Assembly (NCBI RefSeq): GCF_000488275.1
Contig: NZ_KI530762.1
Location: 1,830,971-1,894,970, forward strand
Source of the DNA: Acinetobacter brisouii CIP 110357
Lineage (GTDB): Bacteria; Pseudomonadota; Gammaproteobacteria; Pseudomonadales; Moraxellaceae
Length of the DNA: 64,000 nucleotides
Reading direction: 5' to 3'
Shown here piece after piece: positions 47,405 through 56,884 of this stretch. Both the position numbers and the translations under genes were made by a program. How positions within the stretch are numbered: position 1 is the stretch's first letter; every line of letters starts with the position of its first letter. The notes beneath the pieces are model-generated. The model was not told the origin of the DNA. It worked only from the letters and a program-made list of their open reading frames with translations, and searched no databases.

Positions 47405-50197
47405 TTATTTGCCCAATGCTGCTACTTTTAAGTCAGTTTGTTGCTGACCATATTGATCCGCCATGACTTCAACATAATGATCAAGCTGGATATATTTTTT
47501 AATGACGCTATCAACATCAGCTTTGTTGAGCCGTGCAATCGCCTGATCACGCTGTTCACGACTCAACATGGTTTTACCGCGTTCAAGTTGACTGTTGAGC
47601 ATCTGATGAATAATGCGACTATCTTCAAGACTGGTAACACGTTGTTTTAAAATATTGGCTTTTGCAGCAGCAAGCTCCTGTGGAGTAATGCCATTTTGAA
47701 TCAAGTCCTGCAATACGTGATGCACAGCTTGCGAAGTTTGTGCCGCTTTATTTGCCGTGTAATTTGCTTGAATGGTCAAAACACCTACTGAATCATGTAA
47801 ATCCAGATTTAAGTCACTCGAAAAACCATAAACTAAATGGTTTTTCTCACGAAGCTCTTGCCCTAAACGAGATGAAAGCTGCGAGTCACCTAAAATATAA
47901 CTCAAGACTTGCAAAGCAGGTGCATCGGCATCATCTATTCCCACAGGCAATACCAGTAAACCCTGATAATTGCCAAATTCACGCTGCTCTGCTAATGCAT
48001 GGATTTGCGTTGCAGGATAGCTTTTATATTTAGATGATAAGCGCTGGTAACTCTGTTTCGATGACCATGTCGCAAACTGGCGAGTAATCAAGTCATGCAT
48101 TTGCTTCGCATTAAACTCCCCAGTCATTGCCAATTCGGCATGATTAAATCCCATAAACTGTCGATACAGTTGTTGAACTTGAGGCTGCGTTACGGCCTGA
48201 AGTTGTTGTTTAACTTGTTCAGGCTCAAAGTGATAACGCAAATCCCCTGCCGCATACTGTTCCACTAATCGGGACATGGTTAAGGCTGCCACGGTTTCAG
48301 GTTCAGTATATGGTCTGTTCAGGCTAGCCAGACTTTGCGACTTGATCAGATCAAACTGGCTTTGCTCAAAACTCGGGTGCTGCATAATGCCAACAATATA
48401 TTGAAAATAATCAGCAAAGTGCTGTTTATTGGCTTGAATCTGAATCAGCATCCCATTGTCTTGACTTACCGCAGTTGCCTGTCCATCTGCAGCAATGGAT
48501 TGATCCATCACCTGCTGCAAGGTTTGCTGATCCGAACCGCGCAACAACAAATAAGCGGTTAAATCCAGTATTTGCCCTTTGTTCCATAACGATTTTTCTG
48601 TACCAAAGTTCAGGCTAATCGTGGCATAGACTTTGTTGTCATGCGTAGGCACTGAAAATAAGGCATAACGTAAACCATTCTTAAGCTTGCCACGCTGAAT
48701 CTGCCGTTCAGTGGTTTGCAAGTGCTGTTTGGAGCGTGTCAGATAATCTTGGATTTCTTGTTGATACTGCTGGATATTTTTAACAGGCTCTGAGTCAGTA
48801 CTTTGAGTTGCCTGCAAGGTTTTTTTCGGTTGTGATGGCTGAAGCTGCATCGCTTTTTTTTGCGAATCAGGCGTCGGCTGAATATCACCAGAAATACGAT
48901 GTTGAGGTTGAAAAAATGTATTCAGGCTCTGATTGACCTGTTGTGTTGACAGATTTTGAACTGCCTGCACATCATTAAAATATTGTTCCCAATGTCCATG
49001 TGAAGACACTACATAGTCGCTCAGGCGATTGCCCAGTGCCACTGCATTGGTTGCAATACTGTCAGCCTGATTTTTAAATACACTTTTAACACGGTTCAAA
49101 TCAGCATCATTAAAATGTGCTGGAGTTTCAATATCCTGTGCCAAGTTTTTGGAAATTTTTTGAGCATCTTGGGTTGGTGCATAAATCGCTCCCATAAATA
49201 CCACATTAAAATCCTGATCAAGCCACGTCGTCGATTGTACCGTCGTGGTCATACCTGTTTCTACCATGGCTTTATACAACTGCCCACTTGGTTGTAACGT
49301 ATACAAATATGGCGCGACAGTAAGTACAGGCTGGATTTTCAAATTGCGACCATTCAGGTACATATTGACTTTAGCCAGATCACTGCCCTTTTGTACGCTC
49401 AACTGGCGCTGCTGAATTTTACTGGCATCCAGTAAAGGGACTTTAGCCATGACAGGTACAGCATGTGCCTGAATTTTGCCAAAGTTTTGCTCAATACGCT
49501 GTAATACCTGTGCCTGATCAAATTTACCTGTAATCACCATCACCGCATTATTAGGTGCATACCATTTACGATAAAATTGATTGAGTTCCTTCATCTGAAT
49601 AGATTTCAGTTCATTCAGATCGCCAATCGGCAAGCGCCCCAAATCGCGATTGCCATAAGCTGCTTTAAACATCTGATCCATGAGTACAGCAAAAGGTTGA
49701 TCGAGACGCAACTCACGTTCACGGCGCACAGTTTCAATTTCTGAAGGTACAAATTTTTGCTGTAAAACCAGTTTGTCCATGCGCTGTGCTTCAAGATACA
49801 GTACTTGATCAATCGCTTTTTGGTCAGGACGAATAATGTTGGTATATTTGGTTGAATAGTAATCCGTGCTGGCATTGGTGGCTAAGGTATACTGATCGAG
49901 TCTGCGCTGAAATTCTTCACCTTGCACATCTTGTGTGCCTTTAAATGCCAGATGTTCCAACAAATGTGCTAACCCACCTTTACCCTGTGGGTCATTCAAA
50001 GAACCCGTCAAATAAACGGTGTTCATAAACACCTTATTTTCATTATTATTTGGAGCCAAAATCACCCGTAAGCCATTGTCTAGTTGGTACTCATTAATCT
50101 GATGCTGACTTCTCACCAATACAGTCTGGGCAAATGTTGCCGTGCTCACCCCAATCAAACACAAGGACCAAGTTAGTTTTTTCAGGCGTATTAACAT
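47405..50197 (-). CDS. Periplasmic M16 zinc metallopeptidase
   Basis: An insulinase/pitrilysin-family peptidase of 930 aa. The signal peptide (1-24, cut after TFAQ) places it in the periplasm. The inverted zinc motif HLLEH is at 78-82 with the downstream Glu in RRERELRLDQPF. A second M16 half (about 500-930) lacks the zinc motif, as usual for the paired-domain family, and carries GLLVLPVGI and LREKNHLVYG for substrate binding. Substrate unknown. It is a single gene. Confidence 0.93.
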   Translation of the reverse strand: MLIRLKKLTWSLCLIGVSTATFAQTVLVRSQHQINEYQLDNGLRVILAPNNNENKVFMNTVYLTGSLNDPQGKGGLAHLLEHLAFKGTQDVQGEEFQRRLDQYTLATNASTDYYSTKYTNIIRPDQKAIDQVLYLEAQRMDKLVLQQKFVPSEIETVRRERELRLDQPFAVLMDQMFKAAYGNRDLGRLPIGDLNELKSIQMKELNQFYRKWYAPNNAVMVITGKFDQAQVLQRIEQNFGKIQAHAVPVMAKVPLLDASKIQQRQLSVQKGSDLAKVNMYLNGRNLKIQPVLTVAPYLYTLQPSGQLYKAMVETGMTTTVQSTTWLDQDFNVVFMGAIYAPTQDAQKISKNLAQDIETPAHFNDADLNRVKSVFKNQADSIATNAVALGNRLSDYVVSSHGHWEQYFNDVQAVQNLSTQQVNQSLNTFFQPQHRISGDIQPTPDSQKKAMQLQPSQPKKTLQATQSTDSEPVKNIQQYQQEIQDYLTRSKQHLQTTERQIQRGKLKNGLRYALFSVPTHDNKVYATISLNFGTEKSLWNKGQILDLTAYLLLRGSDQQTLQQVMDQSIAADGQATAVSQDNGMLIQIQANKQHFADYFQYIVGIMQHPSFEQSQFDLIKSQSLASLNRPYTEPETVAALTMSRLVEQYAAGDLRYHFEPEQVKQQLQAVTQPQVQQLYRQFMGFNHAELAMTGEFNAKQMHDLITRQFATWSSKQSYQRLSSKYKSYPATQIHALAEQREFGNYQGLLVLPVGIDDADAPALQVLSYILGDSQLSSRLGQELREKNHLVYGFSSDLNLDLHDSVGVLTIQANYTANKAAQTSQAVHHVLQDLIQNGITPQELAAAKANILKQRVTSLEDSRIIHQMLNSQLERGKTMLSREQRDQAIARLNKADVDSVIKKYIQLDHYVEVMADQYGQQQTDLKVAALGK

Positions 50198-50319
50198 AAA
50201 AAATTGTCCAATCAGGCGAAATGCTGCAGTTCAAGCTGGTTATAGTAGAAAATGTATTGGAAAAATTATAGTGAAGTTTTGCAAAATCAAAATCTTATTA
50301 TTTTCTATAGATAAAAATT

Positions 50320-50344
50320 AAAAGCCTGCAAGTTGCAGGCTTTT
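50320..50344 (-). terminator. Terminator of pnuC
   Basis: An 11-bp perfect stem AAAAGCCTGCA/TGCAGGCTTTT, loop AGT, with T-rich sequence on the minus strand about 18 nt past the pnuC stop. Confidence 0.85.
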
Positions 50345-50361
50345 TATCTAAATGGATTGAT

Positions 50362-50949
50362 TTAGTTCTCAGTAGGCATAAGTTCAGTACGTTGCTGACT
50401 TTGTACACGCAACCACTGATGCCAGCCATATGCTGCCATGACGACAAATGCAGCATACAAGCCTGCGGTTAGATACAAGTCCTTGTAAATGAACATCCCC
50501 ACATAAATAATGTCGACGACCACCCACAGTACCCATGTTGCAATATGTTTACGACTCGTCCAGTACGTTGCAAGCAAACTAAACGCTGCAAGTTGTGCAT
50601 CCAGCATTGGAACTGCCGCATTGGTAAAATTTTTCAAGATCAGGCCAAAAGCCAGACCCGCAATTGCCGAGATCATCAGTTGTAAAATAATTTTAGAAAA
50701 AGCTAATGGCTCAATTTTAATGTCATGATCGACTTGCTTACCTTTCATCCAGACATAGAAGCCATACAAATTCATCACAGAAAAGAAAATTTGCAGAATG
50801 ACTTCACCATAAAGCTGGTAGGTAAAGAACAAATAGCCATATAAAATATAAGCAAGCATATTAAACGGCCAACACCACATATTGCGAAGAATCGTTAATC
50901 CAACGCCAATCAAGCTAATAATGACCGAAAAAATTTCTAGATTTGACAT
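50362..50949 (-). CDS. pnuC: Nicotinamide riboside transporter PnuC
   Basis: Imports nicotinamide riboside for NAD synthesis. 195 aa, about seven transmembrane helices. The substrate-site signatures W-P-F-N (CWPFNMLAYILYGYLFF), FFSVMNLYGFYVWMKG, and the late TWVLWVVVDIIYVGMFIYKDL are typical. The ATG at 50949 is chosen over the TTG two codons upstream. It is 66 nt downstream of the acyltransferase gene on the same strand; no ribokinase-like nadR is adjacent. Confidence 0.94.
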   Translation of the reverse strand: MSNLEIFSVIISLIGVGLTILRNMWCWPFNMLAYILYGYLFFTYQLYGEVILQIFFSVMNLYGFYVWMKGKQVDHDIKIEPLAFSKIILQLMISAIAGLAFGLILKNFTNAAVPMLDAQLAAFSLLATYWTSRKHIATWVLWVVVDIIYVGMFIYKDLYLTAGLYAAFVVMAAYGWHQWLRVQSQQRTELMPTEN

Positions 50950-51015
50950 AAACAAACATCACTATACAGCCGAGTTTCGCCAATAAAAGTCTGGGCTAAA
51001 AAACGGACACAAAAC

Positions 51016-52176
51016 TCAAGATTTCATGGCCCATTTCGCCAACTTATTACTGATCTTAACAGCCAAACTATCGACGTATTCACTATAAAATGCAGAAGCC
51101 AGTAAAATACTGCTCAGGCAAGTCAGCACGGCTAACAGTACAGAAAGATCATAGTTGAATCCCATGCCCATCAACCAATTAAATGCAGGAATACACACCA
51201 AATAAATCAGCATCATGTGTAATAAGTAAATTGAAAATGATAATTTACCTAAATAAACCAATGGCTTTTTATCGAAAATATCGGACAGTTGGGTAGACAG
51301 TAAAATGCTATAGACAATCAAAATGCCTGAAAAGAAATTACTATAGTCGTAGGTTCTCCAACCTAGGATCTTATATAACCAGTGATAAGCATGACTACTA
51401 TTATGTGCCCCTGCAAAATATAACCCTGCAAAAAACATTGACCATGCAAAAACAGGTTTAATTTGCCGTCCATACAAGTACATATAAGAGCCAATCACAA
51501 AGCTCAGCAAGCCTAAGAAAAAGCGCTCATCATCCCATAAGCCAAGCAGAGGCAAAAGTATTGAGGAAATATAAAACAACGATTTTTTATAATGATAGAG
51601 TAGCAATAAAACAAACAAGAGGATTGAGCCAAACAGCTCAATTTGCATGGTCCACAAAACCCAGTTAGTGCTACTTTCAGCAAACAAAAATGCACCTATA
51701 CTGCCTTCATAAGCTGCTTGTTTCAGGCTAACTTGCTGTGTTGCATAGGCTTGTAACCAATCATTGACTAGATCACTGTTGATATTGGTATAACTGAGTG
51801 CTAACCACGCCAAAATACAGGAAAAAAATGCAGGAATTGCCAACCGTGGATAACGCTTGATCGCCATTTCAGTGACTTTTCTGGGAACATCGTCATGTCT
51901 TAAAATGGCATAACTTAATACGAAACCACTTAATACAAAAAAGACAAAAACCGCAGCAGTACCCGAATACCAAAAAGCAAATGGCGAGTGGTGCATAAAA
52001 TAGTCCCAATGACCATGTGCTCGATCATCTGGACTGAAGTGATGTAGGTATGGGTAAAAGCTTAAGGAGAGGTGTGAAAACACCACAGCCAAACATGCCA
52101 AACCACGAATACTTTCTGCTGCGTTTAATTTTGCCATAGTGGGAGCAATCAAGAATTTTTTAAACGTGCCAAGCAT
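51016..52176 (-). CDS. Acyltransferase-3 family membrane protein
   Basis: A multi-pass membrane O-acyltransferase, about 386 aa with ten hydrophobic helices. AESIRGLACLAVVFSH (with the catalytic-type His), FVLSGFVLSYAILR and YLGKLSFSIYLLHMMLIY are family motifs. These enzymes acetylate or succinylate surface sugars. It follows pgaD, echoing Staphylococcus icaC, an acyltransferase-3 gene in the PNAG-making ica operon, but the pgaD terminator lies between. The start is uncertain: 52176 (GTGGA upstream), 52137 (MAKLNAAESIRG) or 52200. Confidence 0.88.
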   Translation of the reverse strand: MLGTFKKFLIAPTMAKLNAAESIRGLACLAVVFSHLSLSFYPYLHHFSPDDRAHGHWDYFMHHSPFAFWYSGTAAVFVFFVLSGFVLSYAILRHDDVPRKVTEMAIKRYPRLAIPAFFSCILAWLALSYTNINSDLVNDWLQAYATQQVSLKQAAYEGSIGAFLFAESSTNWVLWTMQIELFGSILLFVLLLLYHYKKSLFYISSILLPLLGLWDDERFFLGLLSFVIGSYMYLYGRQIKPVFAWSMFFAGLYFAGAHNSSHAYHWLYKILGWRTYDYSNFFSGILIVYSILLSTQLSDIFDKKPLVYLGKLSFSIYLLHMMLIYLVCIPAFNWLMGMGFNYDLSVLLAVLTCLSSILLASAFYSEYVDSLAVKISNKLAKWAMKS

Positions 52177-52210
52177 AGGACTGAATCCACGCTCATGCAA
52201 GAATAAATCA

Positions 52211-52235
52211 AAAAAAGCCCCTGATTTAGGGGCTT
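52211..52235 (-). terminator. Terminator of the pga genes
   Basis: An 8-bp perfect stem AAGCCCCT/AGGGGCTT (52215-52222 with 52228-52235), then a T-run on the minus strand, 21 nt past the pgaD stop. It separates pga from the acyltransferase gene. Confidence 0.85.
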
Positions 52236-52255
52236 CATGTCACGATTTCAATATT

Positions 52256-52669
52256 TTATTCTACGCGAATAATTTGACCTTGTTCATTATGATGTACCAC
52301 GGTCACTTTTTGCTGACGACCTTGTACAATTTCTTGCTCAGGCAAATCAAAATGACGTGCATAATCATTGGTCGATTTCACTTTGGCGTGTTTCACGCTA
52401 TGTGCAGGGATTAACTTACACCATAAGCACAAAATCGCAGCGCAGGTCAGCAAAGTGATCATATCCATTTGCAAACCAAACCAGAAGGCATTAAACAAGC
52501 GATGGAATCCATATGGCTTGTTATAACTCATAAGGGTAAACAACACTAGCATTGGGCGCCAAAGCAAGAACCACGCACCCCACAGGACTGCTGTTGAGGT
52601 TGTAGACATATAGCGTCTATGCCAAGGTAACTGTGCACGCAAGTCAATAATTAACGAATTTGTACTCAT
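52256..52669 (-). CDS. pgaD: PNAG synthesis protein PgaD
   Basis: The small inner-membrane partner of the PgaC glycosyltransferase; in E. coli it forms part of the c-di-GMP receptor of the complex. 137 aa with two transmembrane helices (about 25-47 and 66-90) and a polar cytoplasmic tail. The pattern LPWHRRYMSTTSTAVLWGAWFLLWRP matches PgaD proteins. It is 33 nt downstream of pgaC and ends at a terminator. Confidence 0.9.
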   Translation of the reverse strand: MSTNSLIIDLRAQLPWHRRYMSTTSTAVLWGAWFLLWRPMLVLFTLMSYNKPYGFHRLFNAFWFGLQMDMITLLTCAAILCLWCKLIPAHSVKHAKVKSTNDYARHFDLPEQEIVQGRQQKVTVVHHNEQGQIIRVE

Positions 52670-52702
52670 GAGAATCTATATACACCTAAGTTATCGACGA
52701 TT

Positions 52703-53959
52703 TTAGCGAATACCGCGATCCGGGCTTACCCAGCGCGCACGTTTACCATCCCCTCTTATCAATACTTTTGGAAAGGCAATAATGCTAGCAGTCACGGTGA
52801 TTAGCCAAAATACGAATGGATACCAAATCATCCAGTAATAATTTTTCAGTAGACCTGGTTCATAACGGCTATCCATCCATTTACTAATCATGAATTGGAA
52901 CAAGCAGGTCGCACCTAACAAAATACCTGTACCGTATGGGAGAAATGGTGAGCTCATGACAGGTAAGAAATGATTAGGGACGATGAGATCCACTAACCAA
53001 ATACAAGCTACCAATAACATTAAATATGACCATACTAATGTTAGTAGTAATTCTATCATGAGTGGCCATAAAAAGTTCAAACTTGGTCGAAATATTACAT
53101 CAAAATTTTTGATTAGAACTTGTGCACCACCCATTGCCCAGCGCAAACGCTGCTTGTACAAACCTTTTAAGGTTTCAGGCATCAAGATCCAAACCAATGC
53201 ATTAGGTTCAAACTCTACATCCCAACCAGCACGTTGCAATTTCCAAGTAATGTCAATATCTTCAGTCAGCATATTGGGAGACCAATAGCCAACTTCATGT
53301 ACTGCACTTTTACGAAAAGCAGTAATTACACCAGAAACCGTAAATAAGCGTCCAAATACTCGCTGGGCACGTTTAATCATACCAACAATAGATGAAAACT
53401 CACCCACCTGAATCCGTCCAAGCAATGTTGAACGGGTACGGATACGTGGATTACCTGTTACGGCTGCAATTTTTTCATCAGCAAGGAAATGACGAATCAT
53501 CCACTTTGCCGCATGTGGGTCAAGCAAGGCATCGCCATCAATCCCGATCAGGAATTCGGCGTCAGTCATTAAACTACCTGCCTGAAGCCCCATAGCTTTG
53601 CCTTGGTTTTGCGCCAAATGCACTACGCGTAATTTATCAAATTTTTCCGCTAGTCGATCTAACACTTCGCCCGTATTGTCTGAACTACCATCGTTAATCG
53701 CAATCACTTCAAAGTCTGGATAATCCAGTTTTAGTGCATGGCTGATAGTTTCTTCAGCATTTTCACCTTCATTAAAACAAGGAACAAGAACAGCTACCTT
53801 TGGATATGAAGGCAAATCCTTTGGCTGATTGTACGCAGGCTCTTTGCGCTCTTTCAGATAGAACACAATCGCCCCGATCATCCACAAATAGGACATAAAT
53901 AACGGGTAATAAAACACGAACTCTAAGGCAGATCGCCAAAAGTGCTGTAGCGCAGACAT
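52703..53959 (-). CDS. pgaC: Poly-beta-1,6-N-acetylglucosamine synthase PgaC
   Basis: A processive family-2 glycosyltransferase of the inner membrane that makes PNAG from UDP-GlcNAc. 418 aa. VLVPCFNEGENAEETI, IGIDGDALLD (DxD), TEDIDITWKLQRAGW (TED) and the product-binding QRLRWAMGGA (QxxRW) are all present, with flanking transmembrane helices. The ATG at 53959 (AGGAG at 10 nt) is preferred to the TTG at 53968, which would be too close to the ribosome site. It begins 13 nt after the pgaB stop. Confidence 0.96.
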   Translation of the reverse strand: MSALQHFWRSALEFVFYYPLFMSYLWMIGAIVFYLKERKEPAYNQPKDLPSYPKVAVLVPCFNEGENAEETISHALKLDYPDFEVIAINDGSSDNTGEVLDRLAEKFDKLRVVHLAQNQGKAMGLQAGSLMTDAEFLIGIDGDALLDPHAAKWMIRHFLADEKIAAVTGNPRIRTRSTLLGRIQVGEFSSIVGMIKRAQRVFGRLFTVSGVITAFRKSAVHEVGYWSPNMLTEDIDITWKLQRAGWDVEFEPNALVWILMPETLKGLYKQRLRWAMGGAQVLIKNFDVIFRPSLNFLWPLMIELLLTLVWSYLMLLVACIWLVDLIVPNHFLPVMSSPFLPYGTGILLGATCLFQFMISKWMDSRYEPGLLKNYYWMIWYPFVFWLITVTASIIAFPKVLIRGDGKRARWVSPDRGIR

Positions 53960-53972
53960 AATGCTCAAACTC

Positions 53973-55967
53973 CTACGGCACTATGCGATCTGGTTTAGAA
54001 TCGAAAGCTTTACGCATAATATCGACATCAGGATGTTGCTTAACTGGATCATCTGGGTAATACGCAATATGTAAAGCACCTTGCTTATACAAAGACTGAA
54101 TCGTATCGCCCAACTCTTCTGAAGGTACAGGTTCATTGGTACGCCAATTTTCTGCCTGTAGTTCAAATACTGTTTTGTGCAAACCGTTTGGATAAGATTT
54201 AACACGATTCACAATATCTTGATAGAACTTGTCTTTATCTGGTGCCTGTTCCATGTATGGCATTGCCATAATGGCAGTAAAGTCATAGCGTTTTAAAGAT
54301 TGCTCTAATGACTGTGCATACCAGTTTTCAGCATATGGATTCAATGCCACTTGTGCATACAAATTACGGGCAGTAACTAAAAATGGCTGATACTGGCGAA
54401 CTTCACCTGCCAACTGTAAAGCAAAGTTGTCAATATAGTTGGTTTTGAATTTCGTCCATTTTTCCATTTCAGCATCATTATTTCGCATTTTTTCCAAATC
54501 AGTTGGAAGACCTGCTTTTGCGTATGCCTTCAAAGCATATGGGCTCGCATCTTCATAATCTGACAACGTCGTATCATCATGGAACAAGATACCGTTGAAA
54601 GTTGAAGACTTCGCCAAATCCTGATACAAGCCTTCAATCACACGACGTGCTGGAGCAGAGAACGGACTTAAACGGATATACCCCATGTTCAGGTGATCAC
54701 TGCTTTTAGGCTGCTGTGTTACCACCAAGTCTTGAGATACAGGGTTAGATTTTGGCAATTCCCATGCTAAAAGCGGCATCCACGCATATAAACGCGTTAC
54801 CTGAGTACGACTTTGAATTTGCCAAGATACACGGTTAAACAGGTCAGCACGCACTGGAAGATAACGGTTCGGGAAATACACCATATCGGCTGAACCATTA
54901 GCATCAGGATCAGAGAATGCTTGCAAATACACAGTCGTAATGTGCATTTTTTGAATACGGTCAAGCAAATCACCCAAGTTACGTTCTTGCTGCTCAGGAT
55001 CTGGATCGTAGATATAATCTAGGTCAACATGCATGATTTTTTGTGGACGATAATTATCACCCAAGTTTTTATCACGTATAGATATCTCTTTTGACAAACT
55101 GTCTAGGGTCATGTCATGTTCAACCAAAATACGGTTGATTGCACCCAATGACTTTTTCAAATATACAGGCCCGTCATCAAGACTAACGGTAATCGGCATA
55201 CCGAGTTCTTTTGCGATACGAACTGTTTCTAGGTTATAACGCCCATACGGCCAAACCATGACACGTGGTGACGGAATCCCGTGCGCCTTGATCAAATCAT
55301 TATTTTTCTTTAAATCATCATAAATACGCTTAGAATATGCACCATCACCCTCATAAGTTTTGGTTTCTGGGTCATATAAACGTGTAGTAGCAGCAGGTTC
55401 AGAGTTACCTTGTGGGTTACCTAAGATACCATGGTGTAAATCGTAACTGTGGCTTGCAATTTCAACATAACCACTTTTGCTCATTTCTTTAAGCTGTGGC
55501 CAAGTCACAATTTTACTACGAGGAATTTTATCATCACCAAAATTTACCATCTCATCCGCTTTTGGCTCTAACCATGAACCAACAACAGCCAAAACGATAG
55601 GAATTTTGTTCGCTTTTACAAATGGATAAACATTGGTGTAAAAATTTTCATATCCATCATCAACTGTTAATAAAACAGGTTTTTCTGGCAATACGGTTTT
55701 GCCTTGATGGGCTTTTAATAACTGATCAACACTAATAAAGTGAAAACCACTTTTTTGTAACCAACGAACTTGTTCTTCAAAGCGTGCAGTACTAACCGAA
55801 TACATCGGGATCAACGCTTCTTTATCGTCGGTAACTTCATGGTAACCAATCACTGTAAGCGTTGCTGGATTAATTTTTGGCTTCTTTGCGGAAACGGCTT
55901 GAGTCATACCCACGGCTGCCATACCAACGCACGTTGCAAGCACTGAACTTAAAAAGCGATTAAACAT
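53973..55967 (-). CDS. pgaB: PNAG N-deacetylase PgaB
   Basis: Partly deacetylates PNAG before export. 664 aa. Signal peptide 1-27 ending AVSA. The NodB-type deacetylase domain (about 35-310) has VDDGYENFY and the metal His pair in ASHSYDLHHG; the C-terminal (about 315-660) resembles the PNAG-hydrolase domain of E. coli PgaB (MHVDLDYIYDPD). E. coli PgaB is an outer-membrane lipoprotein; here the cleavage site is of signal peptidase I type and no convincing lipobox is seen. The usual upstream partner pgaA is missing. Confidence 0.95.
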   Translation of the reverse strand: MFNRFLSSVLATCVGMAAVGMTQAVSAKKPKINPATLTVIGYHEVTDDKEALIPMYSVSTARFEEQVRWLQKSGFHFISVDQLLKAHQGKTVLPEKPVLLTVDDGYENFYTNVYPFVKANKIPIVLAVVGSWLEPKADEMVNFGDDKIPRSKIVTWPQLKEMSKSGYVEIASHSYDLHHGILGNPQGNSEPAATTRLYDPETKTYEGDGAYSKRIYDDLKKNNDLIKAHGIPSPRVMVWPYGRYNLETVRIAKELGMPITVSLDDGPVYLKKSLGAINRILVEHDMTLDSLSKEISIRDKNLGDNYRPQKIMHVDLDYIYDPDPEQQERNLGDLLDRIQKMHITTVYLQAFSDPDANGSADMVYFPNRYLPVRADLFNRVSWQIQSRTQVTRLYAWMPLLAWELPKSNPVSQDLVVTQQPKSSDHLNMGYIRLSPFSAPARRVIEGLYQDLAKSSTFNGILFHDDTTLSDYEDASPYALKAYAKAGLPTDLEKMRNNDAEMEKWTKFKTNYIDNFALQLAGEVRQYQPFLVTARNLYAQVALNPYAENWYAQSLEQSLKRYDFTAIMAMPYMEQAPDKDKFYQDIVNRVKSYPNGLHKTVFELQAENWRTNEPVPSEELGDTIQSLYKQGALHIAYYPDDPVKQHPDVDIMRKAFDSKPDRIVP

Positions 55968-56424
55968 AATATGCCTGTTTTATAAATCGTGATGTAACCA
56001 ATCTGACATTACACTTCAAACACTCAAGTCGTGAAAACAATCTTTTATATTGCATGACTATTCAGATTAGTAATTACAATATATTTTCAAAAAGTAAACT
56101 GAAAACTAGCTTAAAAGCTTGGCTCTTTCCATGTCACTGATTTAGATATTTCCATCACAAGAACTGTGTTTAGTTAACCGATAAAATAACTTAGAATTAT
56201 ACATTAAATTCAAATAAAATCAAAAACTTAGTAAAAATTTACATGATTTTATCTAAAGGTTAAAACACAAGAAATCATAACCATCCTTGTCGTACACTTA
56301 CATGATACTGCATATTTTTACAATTTAGTACATCTTCGACGCTAAATAGTAATAGGCAAACATGTCAATTCTTTGACAATGATCATTCAACTTCAGCACT
56401 GAATGATCATCACCTCAAGTTAGG
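55968..56424. other. Noncoding AT-rich region upstream of pgaB
   Basis: 457 bp where pgaA would be expected. I see no outer-membrane porin or TPR-coding remnant, only AT-rich DNA with scattered stops in all frames. It must hold the pgaB promoter. At 56379-56410, next to the FKBP stop, is an 11-bp perfect inverted repeat ATGATCATTCA with a 10-nt loop and no T-run. Confidence 0.6.
56379..56410. repeat. Inverted repeat downstream of the FKBP gene
   Basis: ATGATCATTCA/TGAATGATCAT, 11 bp perfect with a 10-nt loop, 15 nt past the FKBP stop. It lacks a T-run, so it is not a typical terminator; it could stabilise the 3' end or bind a protein. Confidence 0.6.
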
Positions 56425-56763
56425 TTATTGATCTCGGGTTTTAACATCAAACAATTCAATTTCAAAAATCAAGTTAGAATTGGCAGGAATAACTTTACCC
56501 ATTTTGCGTTCACCATAAGCTAAATGTGCAGGCACTTTCAATTTTCGCTTACCTCCCACACGCATTCCCATAATCCCCTGATCCCAGCCCTTAATTACTC
56601 GCCCTGTACCAATCACACATTCAAAATACTGACCACGATCAATTGAGGAATCGAATTTCGTTCCATCTTCCAACCAGCCTGTATAATGCGTGGTAATGAG
56701 CGCACCTTTCACAGCTTCTTTACCTTCACCGACTTTTAGATCAATAATCTCTAACTCTTGCAT
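56425..56763 (-). CDS. FKBP-type peptidyl-prolyl isomerase
   Basis: 112 aa, a single FKBP domain, cytoplasmic (no signal). TTHYTGWLEDGTKFDSSIDRG, VIKGWDQGIMGMRVGGKRK and LAYGER are the standard active-site segments. It resembles the short FKBPs (FkbP/SlyD-unrelated) that act as folding helpers. Two hairpins lie upstream between it and the thioesterase gene. Substrates unknown. Confidence 0.93.
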   Translation of the reverse strand: MQELEIIDLKVGEGKEAVKGALITTHYTGWLEDGTKFDSSIDRGQYFECVIGTGRVIKGWDQGIMGMRVGGKRKLKVPAHLAYGERKMGKVIPANSNLIFEIELFDVKTRDQ

Positions 56764-56784
56764 GACAATCCAGATCTTAAATAA

Positions 56785-56810
56785 AAGAAGCCCTATTTTA
56801 CGGGCTTCTT
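56785..56810 (-). terminator. Hairpin upstream of the FKBP gene
   Basis: A 9-bp perfect stem AAGAAGCCC/GGGCTTCTT (56785-56793 with 56802-56810). On the minus strand it is followed by a T-rich stretch, 22 nt before the FKBP start. It may be a second terminator of the thioesterase gene or an attenuator in the FKBP leader. Confidence 0.55.
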
Positions 56811-56884
56811 AGCAACAAGCCGATGGCTAGTTTTTTATTTTTAGTAAAAAATTAAATCCACTGTATTTGCACTCTAGGTGCAAT

